This document shows positions 62,105-64,000 of a DNA stretch of 64,000 nucleotides, in pieces. The DNA is from Devosia soli (GTDB lineage: Bacteria; Pseudomonadota; Alphaproteobacteria; Rhizobiales; Devosiaceae): positions 248,001 through 312,000 of the forward strand of contig NZ_LAJG01000021.1 of assembly GCF_000970455.1 (NCBI RefSeq). The letters are read 5' to 3'. Position 1 is the first letter of the stretch; each line of letters starts with the position of its first letter. The position numbers were made by a program, and so were the translations under genes. Below the pieces are notes generated by a model that was not told the DNA's origin, ran no database searches, and saw nothing but the letters and a program-made list of their open reading frames with translations.

Positions 62105-63291
62105 GCCGCTTGCCCCGCAGCAAAACCCGACGCCCAGGCCCACTGGAAATTATAGCCGCCAAGCCAGCCGGTGACGTCGACTGCTTCGCCCACGAAGTAT
62201 AGGCCCGGCACGGTCCGGGCCATCATGGTTTTGGCGTCAAGGCCGGTGGTGTCGACGCCGCCGAGCGTGACTTCGGCCGTGCGATAACCTTCCGAGCCTA
62301 CCGGCTTCAGCGTCCAGCGCGAAACCTGGTCGGCGACAGGCTGCAGTTTCTTGTCGGAAAAATCCCCGATCATGCCCGGCTGGTTGATCATCTCTCCCAG
62401 AAGCTGGGCAAGGCGCTTTGGCAGATGTCCGGCCAGCACGGTCTGGACGTGATTGCGCGGCTGCTCCTTGCGCGCTACCTGCAACATGGCCATGGCATCC
62501 TGTTCAGGCAGGAGGTCGACGGCAATGCTGTCGCCTTCGCGCCAATAGGAGGAAATCTGGAGAATCGAGGGGCCCGAAAGGCCGCGATGGGTGAAGAGCA
62601 ATGCTTCCCGGAACCTGGTCTTGCCAACGCTGACGACGGCTTCTGTCGACACGCCCGCAAGCGGTTTCATCGCCTCGAGCGCCCCTTCTTCGAAGGTCAG
62701 CGGCACGAGGGCGGGACGGGTGTCGGTGACGTTGAGGCCGAATTGCCGCGCCAGGCTATAGGCGAAACCGGTCGCGCCCATCTTGGGGATGGATTTGCCC
62801 CCCGTTGCGACGATCAGGCTTTCGCAGGTGACATAGCCATCGCCGACAAGGACCCGAAAGCCTTCGCCGGTCTTTTCGACCGAGCCCACCGAGCGCCCGG
62901 TCCAGATCGCGGCGCCCGCCTGGCGCAGGTCGTCGATCAGCATGGCTACGATCTGGGTGGCCGGCCCATCGCAGAAAAGCTGCCCCAGCGTCTTTTCGTG
63001 AAAGGCGATGCCGCGCTTTTTGACGCGCTCGATGAACATGTCGGGCGTATAGCGGGAGAGTGCGGAAAGGGCGAAGCGCGGGTTCTGGCTCAAGAACCGC
63101 TCGCGCCCCAAAATGTGGGTGGCGTTGACATTGGTGAAATTGCAGCGTCCGCCCCCAGAAATGCGGATCTTTTCGCCTGGATTTTTGGCGTGATCGACGA
63201 CGAGCACACGACGCCCGCGACGACCCGCTTCGATCCCAGCCATAAGGCCCGCCGCACCGGCACCGAGGATGATGATGTCGAAATCGGGCAT
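62101..63291 (-). CDS. BaiN/HI0933-type flavoprotein
   Basis: A 396-residue FAD-binding protein of the HI0933/YhiN family (TIGR00275, aminoacetone oxidase or BaiN-like). FAD-binding GAGAAGLMAGIEAGRRGRRVLV at the N-terminus, RISGGGRCNFTN, TGGKSIPKMGATGFAY and the terminal GWLGGYNFQWAWASGFAAG are diagnostic. The reaction in this organism is unknown. The stop overlaps the PagL-like stop by four bases (convergent). Confidence 0.93.
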   Translation of the reverse strand: MPDFDIIILGAGAAGLMAGIEAGRRGRRVLVVDHAKNPGEKIRISGGGRCNFTNVNATHILGRERFLSQNPRFALSALSRYTPDMFIERVKKRGIAFHEKTLGQLFCDGPATQIVAMLIDDLRQAGAAIWTGRSVGSVEKTGEGFRVLVGDGYVTCESLIVATGGKSIPKMGATGFAYSLARQFGLNVTDTRPALVPLTFEEGALEAMKPLAGVSTEAVVSVGKTRFREALLFTHRGLSGPSILQISSYWREGDSIAVDLLPEQDAMAMLQVARKEQPRNHVQTVLAGHLPKRLAQLLGEMINQPGMIGDFSDKKLQPVADQVSRWTLKPVGSEGYRTAEVTLGGVDTTGLDAKTMMARTVPGLYFVGEAVDVTGWLGGYNFQWAWASGFAAGQAA

Positions 63292-63329
63292 GGCTGTTTA
63301 TCCTTCGGCGCTTGTCGCGTCCTCCGTAC

Positions 63330-63673
63330 CCCCCTCCCAGCCTCCCCCACAAGGGGGGAGGTGCAGCGACAGCGGTTTTGGCGGGATAGTATCAGAGACG
63401 CGATGACACACCTCCCTCTCGATGGGGGAGACGGAAGGGGATGGAGAAACGCCCTCGATCTTGCCGCATGCCCAGCAAGTCAAAGAAGATTGACTCTTTC
63501 CTATATGGGAGTATGAGAAGTCCTGCTTTTCCTATGAGAGCAATGATTTCATGCGCAGCTTCGGCCAAATCGCCGTCTTGACGTCCGCCCGGCTCACTGC
63601 CGGGGGCGCGGCTGCCATGATGAAAACCACCAAAACCGCCTGACGCTTTTCCCCGGGTTCCCTCCCGCCGGGG
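63330..63673. repeat. GC-rich palindromic elements in the gap before asd
   Basis: The 458-base gap between the flavoprotein and asd holds no credible gene. It contains CCTCCCCC-acaa-GGGGGGAGG (63341-63361), a second CTCCCTC-tcgat-GGGGGAG (63412-63430), and CCCCGG...CCGGGG (63651-63673). The first two are of the CCTCCCCC type common between genes in Hyphomicrobiales and differ from the ACCACC/ATTGCC repeats. Confidence 0.6.
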
Positions 63674-63749
63674 AGAGGCTCAAAGCATTGACCGCGATGC
63701 AAGATGCGTCGCGCGGGGGCGGAAAAGGTTAGGGACCGGAGTTCCAAAA

Positions 63750-64000
63750 ATGGGTTATCGCGTCGCTGTCGTCGGGGCCACGGGCAATGTGGGCCGCGAA
63801 GTTCTCAATATCCTCGCCGAGCGCAAGTTCCCGGCCGACGAGGTCTTTGCGCTCGCCTCGTCCAAGTCGATCGGCAAGGAAATTTCCTATGGCGATAAGG
63901 TCCTCAAGGCCAAGGACCTGCAGCATTTCGATTTCTCCACCGTCGACTTTGCCATCATGTCGGCCGGCGGTTCCATTTCCAAGGAATGGGCGCCCAGGAT
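63750..64000 (+). CDS. asd: Aspartate-semialdehyde dehydrogenase (3' part outside window)
   Basis: The first 83 residues of an NADP-dependent enzyme that makes aspartate semialdehyde, the branch point to lysine/DAP, threonine and methionine. GYRVAVVGATGNVGREVLNILAERKFPADEVFALASSKSIGKEISYG is the family N-terminus; VDFAIMSAGGSISKEWAP follows. The catalytic cysteine lies beyond the window. CGGAG is nine bases before the ATG. Confidence 0.95.
   Translation, partial: MGYRVAVVGATGNVGREVLNILAERKFPADEVFALASSKSIGKEISYGDKVLKAKDLQHFDFSTVDFAIMSAGGSISKEWAPR

Noticed and set aside
63532..63747. 71-residue minus-strand frame before asd
   Set aside because: Lies over GC-rich palindromes, no Shine-Dalgarno, no recognisable pattern.

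Overview
The window reads as chromosomal DNA of a Hyphomicrobiales (Rhizobiales-type) alphaproteobacterium, most like Devosia or a close relative. This assignment is inference from gene content. The signs are a K+-independent type membrane pyrophosphatase, two IalB-type secreted proteins, DUF2794 and DUF1674 proteins, a type-2 ArgC, a System I cytochrome c maturation cluster divergent from acnA, the dapF-mtaB-ftsY-yciB block, a CtrA-type box, and high-GC coding sequence. I see no prophage, insertion sequence, CRISPR array, rRNA operon or plasmid function. Almost all of the window is housekeeping sequence, densely packed with many ATGA/TGATG stop-start overlaps.

Layout. 1-5.7 kb: 3' part of typA/bipA, a DedA protein, YggT, a GNAT and hppA. 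5.7-6.3 kb: a gene-free convergent gap full of hairpins. 6.3-10.4 kb (minus): a PAS-PAS-GGDEF-EAL enzyme behind a CtrA-like box, and argG coupled to a chloramphenicol-phosphotransferase-like kinase. 10.5-12.8 kb (plus): an Lrp/AsnC regulator with a palindromic operator, a LysE exporter, rlmJ and a Pmp3-type peptide. 12.8-16.3 kb (minus): an HNH protein coupled to rlmN, two tandem IalB genes, thpR. 16.5-20 kb: a Bax-inhibitor-1 protein, a PAT-type GNAT, a frameshifted GNAT, DUF2794, DUF1223. 20-25.7 kb: acnA divergent from ccmABCDG. 25.7-29.1 kb: M20 peptidase, FadR regulator, PAS-XRE protein. 29.2-32.5 kb: leuD-GNAT-ridA, leuB, rpsP. 32.5-39.1 kb: ffh, a P-loop kinase, dapF-mtaB-ftsY-yciB. 39.1-43.2 kb (minus): DUF1761, zincin metallopeptidase, leuC, flippase. 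43.4-49.2 kb (minus): purH, heparinase-family protein, rsmB, htpX. 49.3-53.5 kb: sdhAF4, DUF1304, HEAT-like protein, deoD, SRPBCC, argC, small GNAT, PilZ. 53.5-55.8 kb (minus): tRNA-Ala(CGC), SDR, Gfo/Idh/MocA. 55.9-58.4 kb (plus): an uncharacterised membrane protein coupled to a periplasmic ClpP-like protein, then a small protein. 58.4-60.7 kb (minus): diguanylate cyclase, LLM flavoprotein. 60.9-62.1 kb: two tandem PagL-like genes. 62.1-64 kb: BaiN-type flavoprotein and the 5' end of asd.

How the genes work together. Arginine (argG, argC), leucine (leuB, leuC, leuD) and lysine/DAP synthesis (dapF, asd) are all represented but scattered. The SRP route is complete on the protein side (Ffh and FtsY). 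Cytochrome c maturation is partial (ccmABCDG). Three genes bear on c-di-GMP: a bifunctional GGDEF-EAL, a GGEEF cyclase and a PilZ receptor. Envelope functions recur: IalB pair, PagL-like pair, flippase, HtpX, DedA, YciB.

The strongest non-genic signal is a bipartite palindromic intergenic repeat in six copies, whose stems show compensatory base changes. The nearest thing to an undescribed system is the 55.9-58.4 kb membrane-coil plus ClpP-like pair. I do not claim a wholly novel system is proven here.
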